Below are positions 1-6,077 of a DNA stretch of 6,998 nt, piece by piece; within the stretch, counting starts at the first letter, position 1; each line of letters starts with the position of its first letter. This stretch comes from Thermoplasmata archaeon (GTDB taxonomy: Archaea; Thermoplasmatota; Thermoplasmata; Thermoplasmatales; Thermoplasmataceae). The stretch covers positions 1 to 6,998 of the forward strand of contig JAKAAE010000086.1 of assembly GCA_021797225.1 (NCBI GenBank), in the 5' to 3' direction. The notes under the pieces were generated by a model, which worked only from the letters and a program-made list of their open reading frames with translations, did not search any database and was not told the DNA's origin. The position numbers were made by a program, and so were the translations under genes.

Positions 1-18
1 AACTTATCAAATCCATTA
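1..18. repeat. Inverted repeat, left arm (18 bp)
   Basis: The first 18 bases, aacttatcaaatccatta, are the exact reverse complement of bases 171-188. The repeat starts at the very edge of the window, so its true outer end is not visible. It lies inside the secreted-protein gene, and the two arms are read in different codon phases, so it is not a protein-level repeat. Confidence 0.85.
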
Positions 19-1469
19 TCAAAGGAATATATGGACATATGAAGTCCATTCATTAATATTATAGCATTACTGGATTCCGAAATTTCTGAATTGTTTGCAT
101 TTATGCCAGTATTCAAAAATTTACCATGGATGAACTCATAGATTTCTCCGGCATTTTCATATATATTATGTAATGGATTTGATAAGTTATAATATGTATA
201 ACTGTATGGTCTCAATTTCAGTGGCCCATATTCAAGTGAATATTCAATGCCATTGATGGAACTGGAATAAATTACTTCTCCGGACATATTCCATGAATAA
301 GTTCCGGAAATTACAGGCAACATGGTATTATTCATGGTATAATCATATACTGTATTATATGAAAATGCTGTTATTTCAATATTTCTTGATGCATTTACGG
401 ATAAAATCCTGCCTTCTGGAATATTTACAGTATAATTTCCCGGAAAGATAAATGTACCATTCAGATTGAACATGATATACTGCTCCCTGTAGATTAGCAG
501 ATGAGTTGCACCATCATTCTGAATTACTGTTCTGTTTATTGATAAATCTGTACTATTCACACTGTATATATGTGTGTTATCAGATGAACTGTAATAAAAT
601 ATAAATTTTCCTCCATACTGGAATGAATGTATAGCAGAACCATATGGGTCATATATACTGGCTATGACAGAGTAATTGCTGTTGTAGTAGTTGTAACGTA
701 TTATTGACATTTCCCTGTCAAAATAAATTACGGAATTGTATTTTGAGTCAAGAAATGCCATGGAAGAACCGTATACCTGATATGGAACTATATTACTGCT
801 TTGCAACCTAATATTATTATTAATGGCACTTCCAGGAGTAATCAATCCGATATAATTTTTTACTGCTATTCTTCCGATAGTCTGGTTTGAATATTTTCCG
901 CCGAACATGAATGTAATATTTCCATTACTGTAAGGGTTTTTCAGTGCCACTACATATGGATGGCTATTACAGTCATTTCCACGCATTATAATTGCATGAT
1001 TTTTCATATTGCCTGATAAAACAATTGAGACATTATACCAGGTAAGGCATTTACTGAAATTAAGTATATCCGTGTAATTTTCTTTCCCGGAAATCGTAGT
1101 TGAATAATTGTATACTCGGCCGTATTCTATGGATATTAGAGTTTTATTACCCTGCTGGATAATTATCTGATTTCCTGTCAAACCATTTTCCTGCCTATTG
1201 ACAAACCAGGAAAGATTAAAACTGTATTCCGTCTGTGAATAATGTCCTTCTGTTATATTATAGTACGATGGGGTATTATTATATGTGCAGATATCCCTCT
1301 CACCGTTGGAAAGATTTTTAACGGCAACAGATGCGCCGGTTGCATCTGGAATCGGTATATTATCTGTTTGATGGTCTACCGGAATATGGAACAGCGTGGC
1401 TGAAAATAATATAACAAGAATTATGACAATTACCTGAGACCTTTTCACAGGTTGTAATGGAAAAAACAT
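1..1469 (-). CDS. Large secreted or surface protein, N-terminal part (partial at left edge)
   Basis: The frame is open for 489 codons from the ATG at 1469-1467 through base 1, so the C-terminus lies outside the window. The ATG is the only standard start after an in-frame upstream TAA. Residues 1-28 look like a signal peptide or signal anchor: Lys9-Arg10 is followed by a hydrophobic stretch at about 13-27. The rest should be extracellular. It is rich in Asn, Tyr and Ser, carries about 21 N-x-S/T sequons, and has the alternating hydrophobic pattern of beta-strands. Residues of about 60-210 resemble a lectin-like beta-sandwich. Residues from about 215 onward contain short blade-like units (for example SSMAFLDSKYNSVIYFD, then HSFQYGGKFIFYYSSSDN) that suggest a beta-propeller. 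Both fold guesses are inference from pattern. No catalytic motif was recognised and no family can be named. The gene is followed in the same direction by nothing visible, and preceded by the DUF3494 gene 113 bp away. Confidence 0.85.
   Translation of the reverse strand, partial: MFFPLQPVKRSQVIVIILVILFSATLFHIPVDHQTDNIPIPDATGASVAVKNLSNGERDICTYNNTPSYYNITEGHYSQTEYSFNLSWFVNRQENGLTGNQIIIQQGNKTLISIEYGRVYNYSTTISGKENYTDILNFSKCLTWYNVSIVLSGNMKNHAIIMRGNDCNSHPYVVALKNPYSNGNITFMFGGKYSNQTIGRIAVKNYIGLITPGSAINNNIRLQSSNIVPYQVYGSSMAFLDSKYNSVIYFDREMSIIRYNYYNSNYSVIASIYDPYGSAIHSFQYGGKFIFYYSSSDNTHIYSVNSTDLSINRTVIQNDGATHLLIYREQYIMFNLNGTFIFPGNYTVNIPEGRILSVNASRNIEITAFSYNTVYDYTMNNTMLPVISGTYSWNMSGEVIYSSSINGIEYSLEYGPLKLRPYSYTYYNLSNPLHNIYENAGEIYEFIHGKFLNTGINANNSEISESSNAIILMNGLHMSIYSFDNGFDK
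171..188. repeat. Inverted repeat, right arm (18 bp)
   Basis: The bases taatggatttgataagtt match bases 1-18 perfectly on the opposite strand, with 152 bp between the arms. Pairing stops at the inner side (19/170). It could continue outward beyond base 1. Confidence 0.85.
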
Positions 1470-1520
1470 TATAAAAATTTGCTGATTAAATTGATGTTTT
1501 GATCGTATAATTTTTTACTA

Positions 1521-1530
1521 TATATTTAAA
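1521..1530 (-). promoter_or_regulatory. Putative box A (TATA) for the secreted-protein gene
   Basis: On the minus strand this reads tttaaatata, a very good match to the archaeal TATA box. It lies about 55 bp upstream of the ATG at 1469. A start site about 25 nt downstream, near 1500, would leave a leader of roughly 30 nt. There is no Shine-Dalgarno match in front of the ATG. The box suggests that this gene has its own promoter instead of depending on read-through from the DUF3494 gene. Confidence 0.45.
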
Positions 1531-1582
1531 GAAAAATTATGGTGTAATAGATTCCAATTAGTATAAATAATTAGTAAAAAGA

Positions 1583-3259
1583 TTATTTCTTCTTCCTGAG
1601 CATCAATGTTCCAACAACACCAACTATGGCAATTGCCGCTATTACTCCCACTATTAGATACAGGTCTCCATTGGATATGCCAGAAATTATTGACTTGCCG
1701 GATGTAGGTGTATGATCAGGGGAGAATGTAACGGCTATGGACGTATTTGTTCCATTAACTGTTAATACTCCAGAACTTTGTGATACATTGTAACCGGATA
1801 TAGTGAGTATAGTATAGGAATAAGTTCCATTAAACACATAGAAATTGACGGTTGAATTGGTAGACGTTTCCTCCGAACCGTTTATTGTAATTTCCCACTG
1901 AGTTCCTGATGATAATCCTGCTTCTTTTCCGGTTATGGTATAAACAGACTGAGTAGGCGATGCAAATAAAACAGATTTAAATGCATTTTCCCCTGCGACT
2001 GTTATATTACCTGTTGATGGGTATATTTTATCAGTTGTATTGGAATCTACATTGAATGAGTATGTTCCATTTGTTTCACCTATTGATATCGAAGATCCTG
2101 AGGAGGACAGTAATACACCACCCAGTGTTAGATTCCATAATGTTCCTGATGGTAGACCGGATTCTGTAAATGTAACATTAAACATCTGTTCAGTTGAACT
2201 CTGGCTCAATGCAGGTGCCGTTATATTATCTGACTCCAGAGTAACTGCTGTTTGTGCCAGGGCTAGTCCAGTCATGCTAGCACCGGTTGCAATTGTAATA
2301 TCGGTTTGAGAAAGCACTATTCCGTCGAATGATGAGGTAGTTCCCATGGAAACTCCACTTGCAACTACCCAGAAAATATTCTGAGGCAGTGCGCCACCGG
2401 TTAAAATTATATGGGCTCCATTACCGAATGTAAGGCCGCCAGCTATCTGGAAGATCCAGACAGAACTTGAATTACCGGTGAGGGTTATGCTTGTGGAGAT
2501 CGATACTCCTGTTCCCCATTTATAGAGGCCGGGTACCAGTGTCATTCCATTTATATTACCTGCTCCCAGGTTCACATAGCCGGGATTCACTCTTCCAGCC
2601 GCATTTGTATATGCTGTCTGCATATCATTTACTGCAGTTGATAGGTCAGATGGAGTGGGAGATGCATATGTCGCTGCGTATACATTACCTTTAACCAGTG
2701 ATGAAGTAGCATACTGCCCTGATGAACTTAATATCAGAGAAAAGCCTGTAATATAAGTGCCTGCCGCGGGGCTGACACCTATATTGCCGGTAATTGATGT
2801 GGTTCCTGTTGTAGAGATTCCGGTTTTTGCCAGAATTGCGTAATCACCTGCTGTTCCCAAATTAACCGACGCTATGGATGTTCCTGCCACTTTTGTAAAT
2901 GTTATTGTTTGTGTAACGTTTGCCCCATTCACAGTTAATGTTCCTGTAGAAGGCGAGGAGGAGTATCCTGACAAAATCGCAACCTCATATGTGTAGTTTC
3001 CATTTAAATCAGAGAAACTTATTACATTTGAGGTAGATATTTCGGAAACACCATTCAAGGTAACATTCCATTGTATTTCAGAAGTTAGTCCCGTTTCATC
3101 GAAAGAAACGTTATATGGGGTTCCCGTGGAAAATGGGGAGTAGGTATTCTGTGAATTACCTAAAATTAGCGAGCTATCTAAAACCAGCAAACTGGATGCT
3201 AGAATTACCAAAATTGACACAAAAATAGCCAATATGAATTTTTCCTTATTGTTACTCAT
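1583..3259 (-). CDS. DUF3494 (ice-binding-like) surface protein with three Ig-like repeats and a C-terminal anchor
   Basis: This is a complete 558-residue protein with its ATG at 3259-3257. Lys5-Lys7 followed by a hydrophobic run at 8-34 forms a signal peptide or anchor. Residues of about 49-123 are an Ig-like repeat. Residues of about 132-352 match the DUF3494/ice-binding-like family (PF11999): LGTAGDYAILAKTGIS, ITGNIGVSP, the helix around NDMQTAYTNAAGR, LVPGLYKW, VWIFQIAGGLTFG, NIFWVVASG and ALAQTAVTLESDNIT. Two more repeats follow at about 360-434 and 440-514. A hydrophobic segment at about 532-554, followed by RKKK, anchors the C-terminus in the membrane. Known members of the family fold as a beta-solenoid with a flanking helix. 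Some bind ice, and others serve as adhesion or surface modules. In an acidophile, adhesion or an S-layer-associated role seems at least as likely as ice binding. G+C is higher here than in neighbours: 28 of 60 bases at 2461-2520 versus 21 of 60 at 361-420. Confidence 0.93.
   Translation of the reverse strand: MSNNKEKFILAIFVSILVILASSLLVLDSSLILGNSQNTYSPFSTGTPYNVSFDETGLTSEIQWNVTLNGVSEISTSNVISFSDLNGNYTYEVAILSGYSSSPSTGTLTVNGANVTQTITFTKVAGTSIASVNLGTAGDYAILAKTGISTTGTTSITGNIGVSPAAGTYITGFSLILSSSGQYATSSLVKGNVYAATYASPTPSDLSTAVNDMQTAYTNAAGRVNPGYVNLGAGNINGMTLVPGLYKWGTGVSISTSITLTGNSSSVWIFQIAGGLTFGNGAHIILTGGALPQNIFWVVASGVSMGTTSSFDGIVLSQTDITIATGASMTGLALAQTAVTLESDNITAPALSQSSTEQMFNVTFTESGLPSGTLWNLTLGGVLLSSSGSSISIGETNGTYSFNVDSNTTDKIYPSTGNITVAGENAFKSVLFASPTQSVYTITGKEAGLSSGTQWEITINGSEETSTNSTVNFYVFNGTYSYTILTISGYNVSQSSGVLTVNGTNTSIAVTFSPDHTPTSGKSIISGISNGDLYLIVGVIAAIAIVGVVGTLMLRKKK
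1718..1942 (-). repeat. Ig-like surface repeat, copy 3 (residues ~440-514)
   Basis: This 75-residue unit begins YTITGKEAGLSSG and contains TQWEITING and SGVLTVNG. It is followed by a short Pro/Ser/Thr linker and then the membrane anchor. It probably acts as a stalk that holds the DUF3494 domain away from the membrane. Confidence 0.8.
1958..2182 (-). repeat. Ig-like surface repeat, copy 2 (residues ~360-434)
   Basis: This 75-residue unit begins FNVTFTESGLPSGTLWNLTLGG, truncated here to its key pattern ESGLPSG-x-x-W. It is the copy closest to the consensus widely seen in Thermoplasmata and Sulfolobales exported proteins. It starts about eight residues after the end of the DUF3494 domain. Confidence 0.8.
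2204..2866 (-). other. DUF3494 / ice-binding-like domain (residues ~132-352)
   Basis: This is the span of the ice-binding-like domain inside the surface protein. The start motif (LGTAGDYAILA), the ITGNIGVSP loop, the central alpha-helical segment and the closing ASMTGLALAQTAVTLESDNIT strand are all present. The domain therefore appears full length and not degraded. Confidence 0.88.
2891..3115 (-). repeat. Ig-like surface repeat, copy 1 (residues ~49-123)
   Basis: This 75-residue unit begins YNVSFDETGLTS and contains IQWNVTLNG and a closing TLTVNG strand. It shares the E-x-G-L-x-S-x(3)-W-x-[VLI]-T pattern with copies 2 and 3. It lies before the DUF3494 domain, whereas the other two lie after it. 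Confidence 0.8.
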
Positions 3260-3300
3260 ATATATACATCAGTGATTAGTATATAATGTAATCTATATTA

Positions 3301-3310
3301 TTATAAATAT
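3301..3310 (-). promoter_or_regulatory. Putative box A for the DUF3494 gene
   Basis: On the minus strand this reads atatttataa, about 42-51 bp upstream of the ATG at 3259. A start about 25 nt downstream would give a leader of roughly 20 nt. The surrounding DNA is almost entirely A/T, so other boxes are possible. No Shine-Dalgarno sequence is evident. Confidence 0.35.
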
Positions 3311-3482
3311 ATCAATATTTTTATATTTTTACTAAAAAAATTTTAAATTGTAACTATGGAAACGTTTACTGGAAGAATAAATCTCTTTTTACAACATACT
3401 TTCCATAAGGTAATTGTTTCAGGCAAGGCCCTTCCCGCACCCATATATATGCCATTATACTTTTAAAAACTAAAAACAGAAG

Positions 3483-3492
3483 TATTAAATTT
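3483..3492 (+). promoter_or_regulatory. Putative box A for the MocA-like / hydrolase operon
   Basis: The sequence tattaaattt lies 40-49 bp before the ATG at 3532. This spacing would put transcription start near 3512 with a short leader. A second A/T box (cttttaaaaac, 3460-3470) is an alternative. The assignment rests on position and composition only. Confidence 0.3.
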
Positions 3493-3531
3493 AATTTTCA
3501 ATTTTGATCTTAAAATAGAAGATGTTTGTCC

Positions 3532-4122
3532 ATGATTAAAATATCTGCAATAATAACCGCTTCCGGTAAGTCAGCAAGATTCGGTTCTGACAAACTTATG
3601 TATAAGGTAGACTCAAAACCCATAATATATTTTATAATTAATAGTGTAATAAATACTAAATTCTATGAGAGGTTGATAGTTCTCCGCAATAATGAATTAA
3701 AGGAATATGCTGAGAGTTCAGGATTGAAAGCAGTATGGAATAATAATTACGAAAATGGAATGTCAGCATCTATAGTCCTAGGTATAAAAAATCTATCCAA
3801 CAATTCAGATGCAGCTATGATTATTCCTGGAGATATACCGTTGATGACTTCAGATTATTTAAGCAGTTTAATAAATAATTTTAATAATAGTAGAAAGGGA
3901 ATAGGCGGATTCCTCCTCAATGGTGTCCCATCGAGCCCCGTAATATTCTCAAGGAAATATTTTAATGAACTTCTTCAACTTAAGGGAGATCGTGGTGGAA
4001 AGCCTGTCATAATGAATCATTTGGATGATTTCACTGGAATGGAGGCTCCTGATAATTCACTCATGGATATAGATACTATCAGCGATGCAGAGCAATTTAA
4101 AAACATTATTGATAAAAGTTAA
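3532..4122 (+). CDS. MocA-like molybdenum cofactor nucleotidyltransferase (NTP_transf_3 family)
   Basis: This 196-residue cytosolic protein has the usual length of the MocA family, which transfers CMP (MocA) or GMP (MobA) to molybdopterin. Numbering from the ATG at 3532, it shows the nucleotide-binding loop TASGKSARFGSDK (9-21), the acceptor-side segment WNNNYENGMSASIVLG (69-84), the metal-binding Asp101 in PGDIPLM, PSSPVIFSRKYF (133-144), GDRGGKPVI (152-160) and a terminal MDIDTISDAEQF (178-189). The last two are typical of MocA. The family loop is normally AAG, so Ser11 in A-S-G is a small deviation. An in-frame TTG at 3526 would add two residues, but ATG is preferred; neither has a clear Shine-Dalgarno sequence. 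CTP specificity is inferred from overall likeness. The next gene begins 24 nt downstream, so the two are probably co-transcribed. Other NTP_transf_3 substrates cannot be excluded. Confidence 0.85.
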   Translation: MIKISAIITASGKSARFGSDKLMYKVDSKPIIYFIINSVINTKFYERLIVLRNNELKEYAESSGLKAVWNNNYENGMSASIVLGIKNLSNNSDAAMIIPGDIPLMTSDYLSSLINNFNNSRKGIGGFLLNGVPSSPVIFSRKYFNELLQLKGDRGGKPVIMNHLDDFTGMEAPDNSLMDIDTISDAEQFKNIIDKS

Positions 4123-4146
4123 AATAAGTGCCGAACATCAAAATCT

Positions 4147-4884
4147 ATGATATTGAAAATCAGAGGTATCCAGTCGAGGCGGATGGCACTGGATGATGCT
4201 ATAGAGTATTTCTTATCAATGAAGCCTGAATCAGATGAAATCATTGTATTCCCTGAGAAATTCATTACAACAAAGGTAAACAGGCATGATCTGGATAGAA
4301 TTCTGGATTCCATTAAGTTCAACAATACAATTATTCTCGGTAGCATTTCCTTTGAGGATAGATTTCTCTTCAACCGATCATTCATCATAAAAAATAGAAC
4401 AATTATTGATTCTCAGGATAAGATTAACTTATACAGGTCTGAGTCTTCTAAATATACGCCGGGAAGTGAATTGAAAATTTTTGACATGGGAACTTATAAA
4501 GCAGGTATACTGGTATGCTATGACCTTGACTTTCCTGATTATGCCAGAATGCTTTTCAGGGCACACTGCGATATTATATTCAATCCATCCTTGATAAGAA
4601 AGGATTTTCACAGGGAATGGCACTGGTATGTCAAGACAAGGGCACTGGAAAACAGAATACCGGTGATATCTATCAATTCTGTTTCAGACGATTTCATGGG
4701 AGATTCTATAATAGCCTATCCACATAAGGAAGAGGGTGGTGTCAGGATGGACATAATAGAGGGAAAAATAAATGATATTCTATGCATTGTGGATACCAGT
4801 AGATATACAACAAGCAGGGAAGAGCGGCTACGGGAAGAAAATATAATGATAAATCAATTCCTCGACAACAAACCTCCCAATTAA
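4147..4884 (+). CDS. Nitrilase-superfamily carbon-nitrogen hydrolase
   Basis: This 245-residue protein belongs to the C-N hydrolase family (PF00795), which hydrolyses amides, carbamoyl compounds or nitriles through a Cys thioester. The Glu-Lys-Cys triad is visible and intact: Glu37 in VFPEKF, Lys92 in DKINLY and Cys124 in LVCYDLDFPD. The supporting segments NTIILGSISF (60-69), TPGSEL (104-109), the usual RALENRIPVISIN stretch (165-177) and a following GDS loop (185-187) are also present. It is slightly short for the family (about 260-280), with a reduced middle and a charged C-terminal tail. No secretion signal is seen, so it should act in the cytosol. The substrate cannot be read from the sequence; omega-amidase and N-carbamoyl amidohydrolase types are candidates. 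It follows the MocA-like gene by 24 nt in the same direction. The ATG is the first start in the frame and lacks a strong Shine-Dalgarno sequence. Confidence 0.9.
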   Translation: MILKIRGIQSRRMALDDAIEYFLSMKPESDEIIVFPEKFITTKVNRHDLDRILDSIKFNNTIILGSISFEDRFLFNRSFIIKNRTIIDSQDKINLYRSESSKYTPGSELKIFDMGTYKAGILVCYDLDFPDYARMLFRAHCDIIFNPSLIRKDFHREWHWYVKTRALENRIPVISINSVSDDFMGDSIIAYPHKEEGGVRMDIIEGKINDILCIVDTSRYTTSREERLREENIMINQFLDNKPPN

Positions 4885-4964
4885 AAGTTCCACCTTTGTT
4901 AAATATGATTTGAAATAAGTTTTATAGGAATATAAAATAATACTATCTTCCTAGAGCAAATAGC

Positions 4965-4981
4965 AATGTTCTTTGAACGTT
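4965..4981 (+). other. Small hairpin in the intergenic region
   Basis: The sequence aatgttc-ttt-gaacgtt can fold into a 7-bp stem, with one G-U pair in RNA, and a 3-nt loop. As DNA, its core gttctttgaac is an 11-bp palindrome-like site. It lies between the hydrolase stop and the promoter of the epimerase operon, so it could be a transcription end signal or an operator. It is short enough to be chance. Confidence 0.25.
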
Positions 4982-5020
4982 ACATTTACAAAAATAAATT
5001 TTCTATATGGTATTATGAAA

Positions 5021-5030
5021 AAATTTATTA
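5021..5030 (+). promoter_or_regulatory. Putative box A for the epimerase / radical SAM operon
   Basis: The sequence aaatttatta, preceded by more A residues, fits an archaeal TATA box. The expected start about 25 nt downstream (near 5050) falls just before the aaggga element at 5053-5058, giving a short leader. The whole 4885-5063 spacer is A/T-rich and contains no ORF of note. Confidence 0.35.
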
Positions 5031-5052
5031 GGAACTAAGTATACTCTTTGAT

Positions 5053-5058
5053 AAGGGA
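5053..5058 (+). promoter_or_regulatory. Shine-Dalgarno-like site supporting a TTG start
   Basis: The sequence aaggga lies 5 nt before the TTG at 5064. An in-frame TAA at 5052-5054 blocks any longer start, and the next ATG (Met20) falls after the Gly-rich NAD loop. The TTG is therefore the only start that keeps the fold whole. Confidence 0.5.
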
Positions 5059-5063
5059 TTTTT

Positions 5064-6077
5064 TTGAGTAAAATACTAATTACAGGGGGTAACGGAGTCT
5101 TGGGATCAGCATTATCAAAGATGTTTTTAGACCTTGGGGATGAAGTAAATGTAATAGATACCGTTAGACAGGATGAATGCTGGAGACTTATATCTTCAGG
5201 GATTCAAAATCAGGTCAATTATACCTGGAAATCTTCGTTGGACATATCACCAGAGGAAGTAAACGGATTTGATATGATTGTGGATTGTGCCATAGGATTT
5301 CCGGATAGGCCATTCGGTAATAGTTCTCCAGTAGCCGCAATAAAGAGTAATATCGATCCTGCAATAGGTCTGCTTGAAAGTCTCCGGAAACTCCAAAATC
5401 CACCACCTGTAGTATATCCCAGCAGCTTTAATGCCCTGTATGGATATCAGGGTATTTACAGTGAGCAAACTCCTGCTAATCCATCATCGATTTATGGATG
5501 GACAAAAGCTGCAATAGAAAGTTTATACACTACATATCATCATTCATTTAATATTCCAGTCGTAGTTACCCGTGTTGGCTCAAGTTTCGGGGAAATGATG
5601 AGAACGGATGAATTAGTAGCGAGAATGATTTTATCTAATATTCACGGTGGGCAATTCCAGTTAAGATCTCCATATTCTAAAAGACTATGGACATATTTAG
5701 GAGATGTAATTGGTGCATATAAAAAACTGGTAAAAAAAAGTGATTACCTGCATAGAGTTGATTTTTTTGATGCCCTTCAATCACGCAATTACATTATAAA
5801 TGTAGCCGGCAATGTAGGTGATGAAATCCTTAATAACGTCGATCTTACCCGAAAAATTTCTCATATAATGCATGTGGAACACAATATAGTAAACATAGAT
5901 TATTACGAGCCAGGAGAAATGGTAAATGGTAATCCGATTAATTTTGATATTGATGCCGCATGGTCTAGAACACTTCTGGGATGGAAGCCAGAGTACACAC
6001 TTAAACAGGGATTGGAGAGAACAATTGATTGGTTTTATGAGAATCAGGACAGGTGGGGCATATGGAACACCCAGTAG
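5064..6077 (+). CDS. NAD-dependent epimerase/dehydratase (extended SDR)
   Basis: This 337-residue protein has the length and layout of extended short-chain dehydrogenases that act on nucleotide sugars. The N-terminal Rossmann loop is ITGGNGVLGS (6-15) with Gly8, Gly11 and Gly14. Asp32 at the end of the second strand favours NAD over NADP. The catalytic site is Ser120/Ser121 in YPSSFNALYG with Tyr144 and Lys148 in SIYGWTKAAIE. TRVGSSFG (169-176) and the C-terminal substrate region with KRLWTYLGDVIGAY (206-219) and LLGWKPEYTLKQGLERTIDWF (304-324, given by its ends LLGWKPE and RTIDWF) are typical of the family. Known relatives include UDP-glucose 4-epimerase and sugar-nucleotide 4,6-dehydratases, and the exact reaction is not assignable. 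Translation starts at TTG. An 8-base A run near 5732-5739 does not disturb the frame. The end overlaps the radical SAM gene by 16 nt, so the products probably share a pathway. Confidence 0.9.
   Translation: MSKILITGGNGVLGSALSKMFLDLGDEVNVIDTVRQDECWRLISSGIQNQVNYTWKSSLDISPEEVNGFDMIVDCAIGFPDRPFGNSSPVAAIKSNIDPAIGLLESLRKLQNPPPVVYPSSFNALYGYQGIYSEQTPANPSSIYGWTKAAIESLYTTYHHSFNIPVVVTRVGSSFGEMMRTDELVARMILSNIHGGQFQLRSPYSKRLWTYLGDVIGAYKKLVKKSDYLHRVDFFDALQSRNYIINVAGNVGDEILNNVDLTRKISHIMHVEHNIVNIDYYEPGEMVNGNPINFDIDAAWSRTLLGWKPEYTLKQGLERTIDWFYENQDRWGIWNTQ
6051..6056 (+). promoter_or_regulatory. Ribosome binding site for the radical SAM gene, inside the epimerase gene
   Basis: The sequence aggtgg, part of the GGAGGTGA type of archaeal Shine-Dalgarno sequence, lies 5 nt before the ATG at 6062 and within the last codons of the epimerase gene. 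It decides the radical SAM start and points to translational coupling. Confidence 0.65.

Larger units (their letters stand above)
3260..3531. other. Divergent intergenic region (272 bp)
   Basis: This AT-rich spacer separates the minus-strand surface genes from the plus-strand MocA-like gene and must hold both promoters. A more G+C-rich island (ggcaaggcccttcccgcacc, about 3422-3441) sits in the middle. No ORF, tRNA or convincing structured RNA was recognised. Confidence 0.6.

Noticed and set aside
2040..2309. Plus-strand ORF of 89 codons inside the DUF3494 gene
   Set aside because: It is antisense to a clearly coding frame and has a low-complexity product with no family signature.
2491..2694. 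Plus-strand ORF of 67 codons inside the DUF3494 gene
   Set aside because: It is a shadow of the DUF3494 domain on the other strand, with no motif and no upstream signal.
3355..3407. 8-bp inverted repeat (tatggaaa / tttccata) in the divergent spacer
   Set aside because: It is short, has a 37-nt loop and lies in A/T-rich DNA, so chance is a sufficient explanation.
3442..3451. catatatatg palindrome in the divergent spacer
   Set aside because: Alternating A/T is self-complementary by nature. No second copy or neighbouring signal supports an operator.
3526..3531. TTG at 3526 as the start of the MocA-like gene
   Set aside because: It adds only two residues before an ATG that places the family's first strand directly at the N-terminus, and no Shine-Dalgarno site favours it.
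4119..4623. Two minus-strand ORFs (4119-4388 and 4429-4623) within the hydrolase
   Set aside because: They lie antisense to a gene with an intact catalytic triad, and neither encodes a recognisable domain.
5215..5468. Two overlapping minus-strand ORFs within the epimerase
   Set aside because: They overlap each other and a well-supported SDR gene, so they are chance frames.
5732..5739. Run of eight A in the epimerase gene as a possible frameshift site
   Set aside because: The frame continues with family-typical sequence on both sides, so no shift is needed.
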